DNA from: Oscillospiraceae bacterium
GTDB lineage: Bacteria > Bacillota > Clostridia > Oscillospirales > Ruminococcaceae
DNA length: 64,000 bases
Assembly: GCA_025757845.1 (NCBI GenBank)
Contig: CP107211.1
Coordinates: 2,170,001 to 2,234,000 of the forward strand
Direction of reading: 5' to 3'
Shown: one piece after another, positions 21,159-27,574 of the stretch
Layout of the letters: each line of letters opens with the position of its first letter
Numbering within the stretch: position 1 is the stretch's first letter
Translations under genes and position numbers: made by a program
Notes under the pieces: model-generated
Database searches by the model: none
What the model saw: the letters and a program-made list of their open reading frames with translations, nothing else
Told to the model about the DNA's origin: nothing

Positions 21159-21303
21159 GGTTCGGCTCCTTCTGTTTCAAAAATTCTGCCCGGCCCTCCG
21201 GGTATCTTGTCGGTCTGTCGAAAATCTCCGGGTGCTTTTCGAGCATATCCAAAAGCATTTCCCGCATGGACGCCGCCACAAAGGGCGTAAATTCACTGCT
21301 CAC
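21151..21303 (-). CDS. Small unknown phage protein (50 residues, GTG start)
   Basis: From a GTG at 21303: VSSEFTPFVAASMREMLLDM then LEKHPEIFDRPTRYPEGRAE. A longer frame to 21411 exists, but its N-terminal extension is basic, looks non-coding and overlaps the upstream gene. GGCGGGGGAGT precedes the GTG. It overlaps the HD gene start by 8 bases. Function unknown. Confidence 0.5.
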   Translation of the reverse strand: MSSEFTPFVAASMREMLLDMLEKHPEIFDRPTRYPEGRAEFLKQKEPNHG

Positions 21304-21379
21304 ACTCCCCCGCCTTTCTGCCTGTATTTCTGGCAGCGGGTTTTGTTTTCGTTCCTCCCGCCATTGGAACCGCCCTGTG

Positions 21380-21676
21380 TCAGTCCTCCGGTTCAAAGAG
21401 CATTGCCACAAAGGCTTTCAGCTTGTTCACTGCAGCTTCTTTTTCGGCTTCCGTCTTGGCCGTCTTTTCAGCCCAGCAGTCCTTGACCATTTCATTGATG
21501 ATCTCAAACATACTGTCTTTCAGACCTGCCAGATTTTCCTCGTCATCGGCTACCGCCATGAGGACACGGGCCACAATAAGCTCTGCCGCCGTCATCATGC
21601 CAACCGAACCGCCGTGAATGCTGACTTCCAGACCATCAGCCGTTCCCACGGCTGTAATTTCCACATTACAGTTCAT
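21380..21676 (-). CDS. Unknown phage protein (98 residues)
   Basis: MNCNVEITAVGTADGLEVSI with HGGSVGMMTAAELIVARVLM gives a short beta-hairpin start followed by helices, and an acidic end (FVAMLFEPED). The start follows AGGATAGAGC. No family recognised. It lies in the middle of the early operon. Confidence 0.6.
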   Translation of the reverse strand: MNCNVEITAVGTADGLEVSIHGGSVGMMTAAELIVARVLMAVADDEENLAGLKDSMFEIINEMVKDCWAEKTAKTEAEKEAAVNKLKAFVAMLFEPED

Positions 21677-21692
21677 GCTCTATCCTTCAAAG

Positions 21693-22040
21693 TCAACCGT
21701 TCTGCAGTTTGTTTGCCAGCGCCACAATGAAGTCCTTGAAGCCCGGCTCTGTCTCTGCAAACTGCCGTGCCATGCGGAACCCTACCGTCTCGCCAACAGG
21801 AGGCTTTTCCTTCTTCTCTGCCGGAGCCGCCTTTCCCTGCGCTTCCAAATCGTTCTGCACCGCATCAGGAATTTTGTCCTGAATCTTCTTGATAACGTAC
21901 GGACGAAGCGGTTCGGGAACTTCTGCTACAACGCTGCCCACGATCTGGATCGTTAAATCCAGCAGATCAAGCCCGTTTCCCTTGAACTCGACCGACGCAC
22001 CGCTGCCCTTGACCTCTCCGTGAATAAATGCGTATGCCAT
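21693..22040 (-). CDS. Unknown phage protein (115 residues)
   Basis: MAYAFIHGEVKGSGASVEFK, then GLDLLDLTIQIVGSVVAEVP and a helical part with PYVIKKIQDKIPDAVQNDLE and GFKDFIVALANKLQNG at the end. A Lys/Pro linker separates two halves. The start follows AAAGGACAAAGAGT and is the first gene after the cloverleaf-like element at 22084-22147. Function unknown. Confidence 0.6.
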   Translation of the reverse strand: MAYAFIHGEVKGSGASVEFKGNGLDLLDLTIQIVGSVVAEVPEPLRPYVIKKIQDKIPDAVQNDLEAQGKAAPAEKKEKPPVGETVGFRMARQFAETEPGFKDFIVALANKLQNG

Positions 22041-22083
22041 ACTCTTTGTCCTTTCTGCTTGCAGGTAAATTTTCGGATATGTG

Positions 22084-22147
22084 GGTGCGCCCCGGAGTTG
22101 ACACCGGGCGGCGGGGCTTGACGCTCCCCGCCTGCACTGGCCGCACC
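22084..22147 (-). ncRNA. tRNA-like cloverleaf element (64 bases)
   Basis: On the minus strand GGTGCG and CGCACC close the element. GCGGGG/CCCCGC (loop of 9) sits in the anticodon-arm position, and CCCGG-TGTCAACT-CCGGG in the T-arm position. The D-arm region (GCCAGTGCAG) is short. There is no CCA and the loops are not those of a normal tRNA. It follows a hairpin ending in TTATATG, as does the element at 20302-20368. Confidence 0.5.
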
Positions 22148-22176
22148 ATATAAAGGCGGTGTCGGACATACCGCCT
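22148..22176 (-). terminator. Hairpin/terminator upstream of the cloverleaf element
   Basis: On the minus strand AGGCGGT pairs with ACCGCCT, followed by TTATATGG. The U-tract is weak, so it may be an attenuator or a processing site rather than a strong terminator. Confidence 0.45.
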
Positions 22177-22205
22177 GCCCATGCGGGCCGCTCTGGCGTG
22201 TTCTT

Positions 22206-22391
22206 TCAGCCCTTGCCAGATAAGGCTTCATCTCGCCGACGCCGCCGTTCTTCGCACTGACGGCGGATGATCTCTTTTCCCTTGCGAATACGCTCGGTTT
22301 CTTCAAATCTCCACCTGCCGTAGGACAGCCCCGCGGCGTCGGCCTGCCGGACATCCAGCATCAGCTTGTCCGGCTTCATCTTTTCGGCCAT
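22206..22391 (-). CDS. Small basic phage protein (61 residues)
   Basis: MAEKMKPDKLMLDVRQADAA then GLSYGRWRFEETERIRKGKE and an Arg-rich tail (RRQCEERRRRRDEALSGKG). The charge pattern suggests nucleic-acid contact. GAGGGTATGAGCAA precedes the start. It lies immediately right of the hairpin/cloverleaf pair. Function unknown. Confidence 0.55.
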   Translation of the reverse strand: MAEKMKPDKLMLDVRQADAAGLSYGRWRFEETERIRKGKEIIRRQCEERRRRRDEALSGKG

Positions 22392-22415
22392 TTGCTCATA
22401 CCCTCGTGCTCCTTG

Positions 22416-22445
22416 TTGTGCTTGTACTCCCCGCCGTGCTATAAT
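22416..22445 (+). promoter_or_regulatory. Candidate + strand promoter
   Basis: TTGTGC (22416-22421), an 18-base spacer and TATAAT (22440-22445). It lies 33 bases upstream of the + strand small gene at 22478 and drives it against the direction of the early operon. Confidence 0.55.
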
Positions 22446-22477
22446 TTGAACATATAAAATGGGGAGGGGGTGAATTT

Positions 22478-22687
22478 ATGAAATACTACTTTGTCGATCT
22501 TCGCGCACTACCCATATCTGAACGTATAGCAGCTTGTAAGAAAATGGAACAGTACGCATGGGAAGTCTTTGAAAAGGTTGGAACATCCGGCCTTGAATCC
22601 GCAGAGGTTTGCTGGACATCGCCAGAGGACTTTGAATCTTCTCCTTGTTTTCCTCAAGGATGCAAATGCACGCTTCTGGGAAACTGA
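22478..22687 (+). CDS. Small + strand protein antisense to the early operon direction (69 residues)
   Basis: MKYYFVDLRALPISERIAAC, helical, then CWTSPEDFESSPCFPQGCKC near the end. It has its own promoter (22416-22445) and a strong ribosome site GGGGAGGGGGTGAATTT. It is the only + strand gene in the leftward early operon. It converges with the 94-residue gene, whose stop lies 3 bases away. Function unknown. Confidence 0.65.
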   Translation: MKYYFVDLRALPISERIAACKKMEQYAWEVFEKVGTSGLESAEVCWTSPEDFESSPCFPQGCKCTLLGN

Positions 22688-22689
22688 TC

Positions 22690-22974
22690 TTACGTCTTTG
22701 TGGCGGCGTGTGTAATAAGCAACGCCGCCGGAAAGTCCGGGTCGTAGTTGAACTCGATCCGGGCTTTTGCTTTATGGTCAACAAACCTCATGAATGCCCC
22801 GATGTCCCCCAACTTCTGAAACGCTTCTTCCTTGCGCCATACACCGATCCCGACGCCGTTGCAACGAACTTCTTCCGGCTTGTAGCCGTAATGTTTCAGA
22901 ACTTCGTCCGGGTCGATTTCATCAAACGTCTTTTTGTTCAGCGCTTCTACAATGTGTTCAGGTTTCAGCGTCAT
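22690..22974 (-). CDS. Unknown phage protein downstream of the Cro-like gene (94 residues)
   Basis: MTLKPEHIVEALNKKTFDEI followed by DPDEVLKHYGYKPEEVRCNG and FRFVD-like strands to the end. The first 40 residues look helical. The start follows AGGCAGGAGGGCGGAGCAC and overlaps the end of the Cro-like gene by 17 bases, so it is co-translated with it. Function unknown. Confidence 0.65.
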   Translation of the reverse strand: MTLKPEHIVEALNKKTFDEIDPDEVLKHYGYKPEEVRCNGVGIGVWRKEEAFQKLGDIGAFMRFVDHKAKARIEFNYDPDFPAALLITHAATKT

Positions 22975-23209
22975 GTGCTCCGCCCTCCTGCCTTTCGGAT
23001 TCCTGTGCGGCGCTTTCCCTCTGCACAATCTCAGCAATCGGAATATTCAGAACCACCGACAGCCCGCCCGCAAGGGACAAGTCCATCCGCTTCTGACGCT
23101 CTCCGGTTTCGACCATCTGATAATACTGCCGCGAGATTCCAATGCGGTTTGCAACATCCTGTTGCGTAAGACCGGCCTTTTCGCGGGCTTCAATAAGGTA
23201 TTCTCTCAC
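22958..23209 (-). CDS. Cro-like XRE-family regulator
   Basis: 83 residues from a GTG at 23209, 8 bases after GGGAGG. The helix-turn-helix EKAGLTQQDVANRIGISRQY is followed by YQMVETGERQKRMD, the typical XRE five-helix fold. An upstream ATG at 23278 lies before the predicted promoter and cannot be the start. It diverges from a second XRE gene. Four GCAAC-N5-GTTGC sites lie between the two. It opens the leftward early operon, so a Cro-like role is inferred. Confidence 0.8.
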   Translation of the reverse strand: MREYLIEAREKAGLTQQDVANRIGISRQYYQMVETGERQKRMDLSLAGGLSVVLNIPIAEIVQRESAAQESERQEGGAHDAET

Positions 23210-23227
23210 CTGTTCTCTCCCTCCCTT

Positions 23228-23356
23228 GCAACGTGTCGTTGCTATCATAATAGCTTTGCTCCTTTCAAATGTCAACAATACGTTGCATTTTCAGCGTATT
23301 GCACAGTTTCTTTGCAACATTTTGTTTCCTCTGTTGAAAAAGCAACAATCAGTTGC
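23228..23356. promoter_or_regulatory. Lysogeny switch operators, four GCAAC-N5-GTTGC sites
   Basis: Sites at 23228-23242 (perfect), 23272-23286 (TCAAC...GTTGC), 23314-23328 (GCAAC...GTTTC) and 23342-23356 (perfect). The second overlaps the -35 of the leftward promoter and the fourth fills the spacer of the rightward promoter, giving mutual control by the two XRE proteins. Confidence 0.85.
23247..23275 (-). promoter_or_regulatory. Leftward early promoter
   Basis: On the minus strand TTGACA (23275-23270), a 17-base spacer and TATTAT (23252-23247). It drives the Cro-like gene and the early operon. Operator sites flank and overlap it. Confidence 0.85.
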
Positions 23357-23362
23357 TATAAT
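23334..23362 (+). promoter_or_regulatory. Rightward promoter of the CI-like repressor gene
   Basis: TTGAAA (23334-23339), a 17-base spacer and TATAAT (23357-23362). A perfect operator occupies 23342-23356 in the spacer. Confidence 0.85.
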
Positions 23363-23383
23363 AAAGTAAAAGGGGGATGCTCA

Positions 23384-23692
23384 ATGGAAAATCTGACTAT
23401 CATCCGTAAAGAATCTCACGCTACCCAGCAGGAAGTCGCTGACTATCTCGGTATTTCTCGTCAAGCATACGGCAACTATGAATCCGGCAAGCGTGAGCCG
23501 GACTATGAAACGCTCTTAAAGCTCGGTGAATACTTCAATTGCAGCATCGACTATCTTCTTGGAAGCAGCCGTGGTGTTCGTTATCCCCTTCTCTCGGAGT
23601 TTGAGCGTAACCTATTGGAGCAATATCGAAGCGCGACACCTGCCATTCAGAGCGCAGTTTGCAAACTTCTTGATCTCAATGGTGAGGCTTGA
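23384..23692 (+). CDS. CI-like XRE-family repressor
   Basis: 102 residues. The helix-turn-helix ATQQEVADYLGISRQAYGNY is followed by ESGKREPDYETLLKLGEYFN and CSIDYLLG, a standard XRE repressor layout, with a short helical C-terminus rather than a cleavable LexA-type domain. The start follows AAAGGGGGATGCTCA. It diverges from the Cro-like gene across a four-operator region and lies on the recombinase side, so it is the likely lysogeny repressor. With no peptidase domain, induction must use another route than RecA-driven self-cleavage. Confidence 0.8.
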   Translation: MENLTIIRKESHATQQEVADYLGISRQAYGNYESGKREPDYETLLKLGEYFNCSIDYLLGSSRGVRYPLLSEFERNLLEQYRSATPAIQSAVCKLLDLNGEA

Positions 23693-23702
23693 TAGAATCC
23701 AT

Positions 23703-23778
23703 GAGGTTCCCCTGTCAATACAGGGGAACCTCCGCGTGCTACACTCTGTTGCTTACATATCCAGTGTAGCACGCGGAG
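23703..23778 (+). other. Two tandem perfect hairpins that share three bases
   Basis: GAGGTTCCCCTGT (23703-23715) pairs with 23720-23732, and CTCCGCGTGCTACACT (23730-23745) pairs with 23763-23778. The CTC at 23730-23732 belongs to both stems, so full formation of one limits the other. The element lies 8 bases after the repressor stop codon. Neither stem has a good U-tract. Confidence 0.75.
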
Positions 23779-23863
23779 CCGCCATCTTTTCCAAAGTCAA
23801 TTCGCCTTTTTACTCCACAATTTTACGTTGATTATCTTTTATTCTTCATTTTCGTAAAATTTG

Positions 23864-23902
23864 CAAAAAGAAAAAGCCCGCCGGGCCGAAGCCTGACGGG
23901 CT
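23864..23902 (-). terminator. Rho-independent terminator for leftward transcripts
   Basis: On the minus strand AGCCCGTCAGG and CCCGGCGGGCT pair around CTTCGG and are followed by TTTTCTTTTTG. No minus-strand gene lies directly to the right, so it probably shields the phage switch from antisense transcription. Confidence 0.65.
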
Positions 23903-23919
23903 ATAGATGAAACTGTATT

Positions 23920-24020
23920 TATATAATTCAGCAGCGATTTATGATTTTTCGTCTCACACGTTGCGCTTTCGTCTAATCTGCGGGTTAAATGAGACGATTA
24001 CTCGAAAGGACGCTCAAGGT
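23920..24020 (+). promoter_or_regulatory. Upstream region of the recombinase gene
   Basis: TATATAAT near 23919 could be a -10. CGTCTCA (23950-23956) and TGAGACG (23990-23996) form a 7-base inverted repeat, with a second TTCGTCT between them. It may be an operator or part of the attachment site; which one cannot be decided. Confidence 0.35.
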
Positions 24021-25565
24021 ATGGCAAAAAGAAAATTCAACAAGGGCGGCGAGGTTCGGCTGGTCGCCTATTACAGATACAGCGGCGGCAGCGGGCAGAC
24101 TGAGCAATCCATTGAGGGCCAGCGCCGGGACTGCGAGGCCTACGCCCGCCTGCACAATATGACCATCCAGAAAGAATATGTGGATCGTCACATCAGCGGC
24201 AAGACCGATGATCGTGCGGCATTCCAACAAATGATTGCTGACAGCGACAAGGGTGCATTCGATATGGTGATCTGCTGGAAAACAGACCGCTTCGCCCGGA
24301 ACCGCTATGATTCTGCCGTGTACAAGAAGCGTCTGCGTGACAACGGTGTTGAGATCGTCTATGCTGCTGAATCCAACATTTCCGGTGCGGAAGGTATCAT
24401 CATTGAGGGCGTGATGGAAGCGCTGGCCGAATATTACTCCGCCGAGCTGGCTGAGAAGATGCGCCGCGGCATGAGGGAAAGTGCTCTCAAAGGGCAGGCC
24501 ATCAGCCGTTGCCGCGCCCTTGGCCTGAAAACGGACGAGCACAAACGGTTCGTCATTGATGAAAAGACCGCACCCACTGTGCGCTTTATCTTTGAGCATT
24601 ACGCCGCCGGGGAATCCGCCATGTCTATTGTTGAACAGCTCAACGCCAAAGGACTGCGCACCAGTCAGGGCAACCCCTTCAACAAGAGCAGCATTCCCCG
24701 GATCATCCAGAACGAAGCCTATCGCGGCGTGTACATCAGCAAATCGTATGACGTGCGCATTGAAGGAGCCATTCCGGCCATTATCGACGATGAACTTTGG
24801 GAGAGGGCACAAACCATGTTGAAACTGAACCGTCAGCTCAAGGCAAAGAATGAACCAAAAGCGGACTACATCCTGTCCGGCAAGCTCTACTGTTCCTGCG
24901 GTTCCCTTATGCGCGGCATGAGCGGGCACAGTGCCACTGGCGAGGTCTACCGCTACTACACCTGCCCCAATAAGGACTGCCACCTGCGGAACATCCCGAA
25001 GGACGATCTGGAAGGAAAGGTCATGCAGTCCATCGTGGATCACCTCTTGCAGCCGGAATCTATGGAAGCACTGGCCGAAGCTATGGTCGAGGTGCAAAAG
25101 GCCGACGCTGAAAAGCCCAACGCCGAACGTGTAGCCATCGAACAGAGCCTTGCCGATGTCCGCCGCCGCAGTAAAAACATTTTGGACGCCATTGAAAACG
25201 GCACTGCCAATGCGCAGCTGTGCGCCCGTCTGAATGATCTGACCGAGCAGGAGCAGACCTTGAGCTTCCAGCTTTCTTCTCTGGAAAAGGAGAAGCCTGT
25301 TGCGTTCACCAAAGAGCAGTACCTTTTCCTGCTGGAACAGTTCTTGGTGGAGCCATCCGAGCGCACACCGGAGTATGGTCGCCGTCTTGTTAACACTTTC
25401 GTAACAAGTATGGTAGTTAGTGACCGTGAACTGGTTATCAATTTTAATGTTTCGGACGAAACCGTTAACAAAAACAAAAAAGCATCCCAGACAAACTTAC
25501 AAAAAGAAAGTTCGTCTGGGATGCGTCTGGTCCGAGTGGCGAGAATCGAACTCACGGCCTCTTGA
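24021..25565 (+). CDS. Large serine recombinase (phage integrase)
   Basis: 514 residues from the ATG at 24021. Resolvase domain: LVAYYRYSGGSGQTEQSIEG with nucleophile Ser21 in YYRYS, then WKTDRFARNRYD. The Recombinase domain follows (about 170-270; SIPRIIQNEAYRGVYISKSY), then a zinc ribbon (YCSCGSLMRG, YYTCPNKDCHLR) and a coiled coil (about 400-440). Such enzymes integrate and, with a partner, excise phage DNA. The last about 10 residues (RVARIELTAS) are read from a tRNA-like sequence, so the current C-terminus was probably created by integration. No excision factor is obvious. Confidence 0.9.
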   Translation: MAKRKFNKGGEVRLVAYYRYSGGSGQTEQSIEGQRRDCEAYARLHNMTIQKEYVDRHISGKTDDRAAFQQMIADSDKGAFDMVICWKTDRFARNRYDSAVYKKRLRDNGVEIVYAAESNISGAEGIIIEGVMEALAEYYSAELAEKMRRGMRESALKGQAISRCRALGLKTDEHKRFVIDEKTAPTVRFIFEHYAAGESAMSIVEQLNAKGLRTSQGNPFNKSSIPRIIQNEAYRGVYISKSYDVRIEGAIPAIIDDELWERAQTMLKLNRQLKAKNEPKADYILSGKLYCSCGSLMRGMSGHSATGEVYRYYTCPNKDCHLRNIPKDDLEGKVMQSIVDHLLQPESMEALAEAMVEVQKADAEKPNAERVAIEQSLADVRRRSKNILDAIENGTANAQLCARLNDLTEQEQTLSFQLSSLEKEKPVAFTKEQYLFLLEQFLVEPSERTPEYGRRLVNTFVTSMVVSDRELVINFNVSDETVNKNKKASQTNLQKESSSGMRLVRVARIELTAS

Positions 25566-25590
25566 ACCCCATTGTGCTCCACTCGTGGAC
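25528..25590 (-). other. tRNA-like 3' sequence overlapping the recombinase end, candidate att site
   Basis: On the minus strand GTGAG-TTCGATT-CTCGC forms a T-arm followed by CACTCGG-A-CCA, a normal tRNA 3' end with encoded CCA. A 5' partner ACGAGTG (6 of 7 pairs) lies only 55 bases away with a possible D-arm between, so the anticodon arm is missing. It is best read as a tRNA remnant or tRNA-like site used for integration. Confidence 0.5.
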
Positions 25591-25751
25591 ATGTTGGTCA
25601 AAACGGCACACAATATACGCTATATCACTAATTTCAGAATCCGTTTTTTCATTCTATTTCGTTTGATGTCAAGACGTTTCATTCCTTTTGTGGTCAAATT
25701 GTGGTCAAACGACCCCGACAAATGACTTTTCTCCCCCGGCTAAGTTACATC

Positions 25752-25794
25752 GCGCAATTTCGATTTTCATCAATCGAAGTTGCGCTTTTTGTTT
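25752..25794 (+). terminator. Strong hairpin plus U-tract upstream of the repA leader
   Basis: GCGCAATTTCGATT pairs with AATCGAAGTTGCGC (one wobble), followed by TTTTTGTTTG. It lies 34 bases before the leader peptide start and either isolates the element from outside transcription or acts as an attenuator. Confidence 0.75.
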
Positions 25795-25827
25795 GCACGA
25801 ATTATCTATAAGGAGGATTTGTCAACC

Positions 25828-25875
25828 ATGTCAATGAACCATCGTTGTTTTTTCATCCTTGACAGAATTGTATGA
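25828..25875 (+). CDS. Leader peptide overlapping repA (15 residues)
   Basis: MSMNHRCFFILDRIV. It has a strong ribosome site (AAGGAGGATTTGTCAACC), and its TGA overlaps the repA ATG (ATGA). repA itself has no good ribosome site, so its translation probably depends on ribosomes ending the leader. It is too short to be a functional protein. Confidence 0.7.
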   Translation: MSMNHRCFFILDRIV

Positions 25876-26741
25876 CCCTTGACTACTTTTACGGACAGGC
25901 CGGAGAACTTTTTTCGTTCTTCCGCATTCCAAAGGCTCTTTTTCAGGAGCAGCGGTTTCAAAATCTGTCAACCGATGCCAAAACTCTGTACGGCATCCTG
26001 CTTGACCGTATGAGCCTTTCTGTTAAAAATGAATGGTTTGACAAAAAAGGTCGAGTGTTCATCATCTTCACGATTGAGGATGTCAAGAGGACTTTGTGTT
26101 GCGCAGACAACAAAGCGATGAAGCTGTTCCGGGAACTTGAAAAATTTGGTTTGGTTGAACGAAAACGCAGAGGATTGGGCAAGCCAAGTTTGGTATATGT
26201 GAAAAACTTTTCGTCAGACCTTTCAAATGAGCGTGTCCAGAATCGTGAAAATCACGAATCTGGGGCTTTCAAAAAAGAATGTCAAGACCCACCCAAATCA
26301 CGATGTAATAAGAATAAAAAGAATAAGACAGAGCGGAATAATACGAATCCTATCCTTTCCGATGAATCGAAGATGATGAAGAATCGTGAACTACTCGAAG
26401 AATATTTTTCACATTCTTTGGAGATAGACCTTCTTCTCCGGCTTTACCCGGATGATGAAGATACAATCTATCAGATCGTGAATTTGCTGGTGGATACCTG
26501 TGACAGCAAGCGCAAGCTCATAAGAATTGCTGGCGATGATAAGCCCGCCGAAGTAGTGTGCAGCAGGCTGAAAAAACTGAATGCAGACCACATTCGGTTT
26601 GTTTTGAACTGCCTTGCAGAAAACACTTCACCGATACGGAACATGAAGCAGTATCTTCTGGCCGCGCTGTTCAACGCCCCAACCACAATGCAGCTCTACT
26701 ATCAGAACAAAGTCAACCACGATTTAGCAGCTCGGAGGTGA
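25872..26741 (+). CDS. repA: RepA_N-family replication initiator
   Basis: 289 residues. The N-terminus (FFRIPKALFQEQRFQNLSTD, then AKTLYGILLDRM) is the conserved RepA_N winged-helix region. A Lys/Asn-rich linker (about 125-160) and a helical C-terminal part (DUF6017-like, with YPDDEDTIYQIVNLLVDTC) follow. It initiates plasmid-style replication of the excised element. It is translationally coupled to the leader peptide upstream, and its TGA overlaps the parA ATG. Confidence 0.85.
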   Translation: MTLDYFYGQAGELFSFFRIPKALFQEQRFQNLSTDAKTLYGILLDRMSLSVKNEWFDKKGRVFIIFTIEDVKRTLCCADNKAMKLFRELEKFGLVERKRRGLGKPSLVYVKNFSSDLSNERVQNRENHESGAFKKECQDPPKSRCNKNKKNKTERNNTNPILSDESKMMKNRELLEEYFSHSLEIDLLLRLYPDDEDTIYQIVNLLVDTCDSKRKLIRIAGDDKPAEVVCSRLKKLNADHIRFVLNCLAENTSPIRNMKQYLLAALFNAPTTMQLYYQNKVNHDLAARR

Positions 26742-27574
26742 TGAAAATTTCCAAAAAGGCAACAACAATAGCCGTTATCAACCAGAAAGGTGGCACAGGC
26801 AAAACCACCACCTGTGAAAATTTGGGCGTAGGACTTGCAATGGAGGGCAAGAAAGTTCTACTTGTGGACGCTGACCCACAGGGTTCGCTCACTGTCAGTA
26901 TGGGCTGGCAAGACCCGGATACCCTGCCCATCACACTCTCCGCTCTAATGCAGAAAGCCATGAACGACCAGTGTATCCCACCCGGCGAAGGGATTCTGCA
27001 CCATGCGGAGGGCGTTGACCTTATCCCGGCCAACATCGAACTGGCCGGGCTGGAAGTGGCTTTGGTGAATACCATGAGCCGGGAAAAAGTGATGAAACAG
27101 GTGTTGGAAAACGCAAAACGCGAGTACGACTATATCCTGATCGACTGTACCCCCTCTCTCGGTATGCTGACAGTCAATGCACTGGCGGCGGCAGATTCCG
27201 CTCTGATTCCGGTGCAAGCGCAGTATCTTTCTGCGAAAGGTTTGGAGCAACTGCTTCAAACTGTGCAGAAAGTAAGGCGGCAGATAAATCCAAAGCTGAA
27301 AATTGAGGGCATCCTGCTCACCATGACGGACAGCCGCACAATCTATGGGCAGCAGATCAGCAATCTGATTCGGCAAGCCTACGGAAAGCATCTGAAGGTG
27401 TTCGACCAGACCATTCCTCGCTCTGTCCGTGCCGCCGAAACCAGCACGACCGGAAAAAGTATCTTCCAGTATGACCCCAAAGGCAAAGTAGCAGAAGCCT
27501 ATCATTCCATCGCAAAGGGGGTGTTGGCCGATGCCGAAAAACGGATTAAACGTCAGTCTGAACAGCTACGATGA
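26741..27574 (+). CDS. parA: ParA partition ATPase
   Basis: 277 residues. Deviant Walker A in VINQKGGTGKTTTCENLG, Walker A' in VLLVDADPQGSLT and Walker B in YILIDCTPSLGMLT. It drives segregation of the element with ParB. The ATG overlaps the repA stop. An earlier in-frame ATG would lie inside repA and is rejected. The parB start lies 44 bases before the parA stop, so the three genes form one operon. Confidence 0.9.
   Translation: MKISKKATTIAVINQKGGTGKTTTCENLGVGLAMEGKKVLLVDADPQGSLTVSMGWQDPDTLPITLSALMQKAMNDQCIPPGEGILHHAEGVDLIPANIELAGLEVALVNTMSREKVMKQVLENAKREYDYILIDCTPSLGMLTVNALAAADSALIPVQAQYLSAKGLEQLLQTVQKVRRQINPKLKIEGILLTMTDSRTIYGQQISNLIRQAYGKHLKVFDQTIPRSVRAAETSTTGKSIFQYDPKGKVAEAYHSIAKGVLADAEKRIKRQSEQLR

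Larger units (their letters stand above)
1..25590. mobile_element. Prophage (early, lysogeny, accessory and terminase regions; left part missing)
   Basis: Terminase genes at the left edge, a leftward run of small early genes, an HUH replication initiator, a late-regulator-like gene, a divergent CI/Cro-like switch and a serine recombinase at the right end form one phage-like layout. Head, tail and lysis genes are not visible and should lie left of the window. The right border is placed at a tRNA-like sequence that overlaps the recombinase 3' end. The exact att sites cannot be defined because the partner is outside the window. Confidence 0.85.

Noticed and set aside
25528..25590. Intact tRNA gene
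   Set aside because: Acceptor, T-arm and CCA are present but the anticodon arm is missing; only 55 bases between the acceptor halves.
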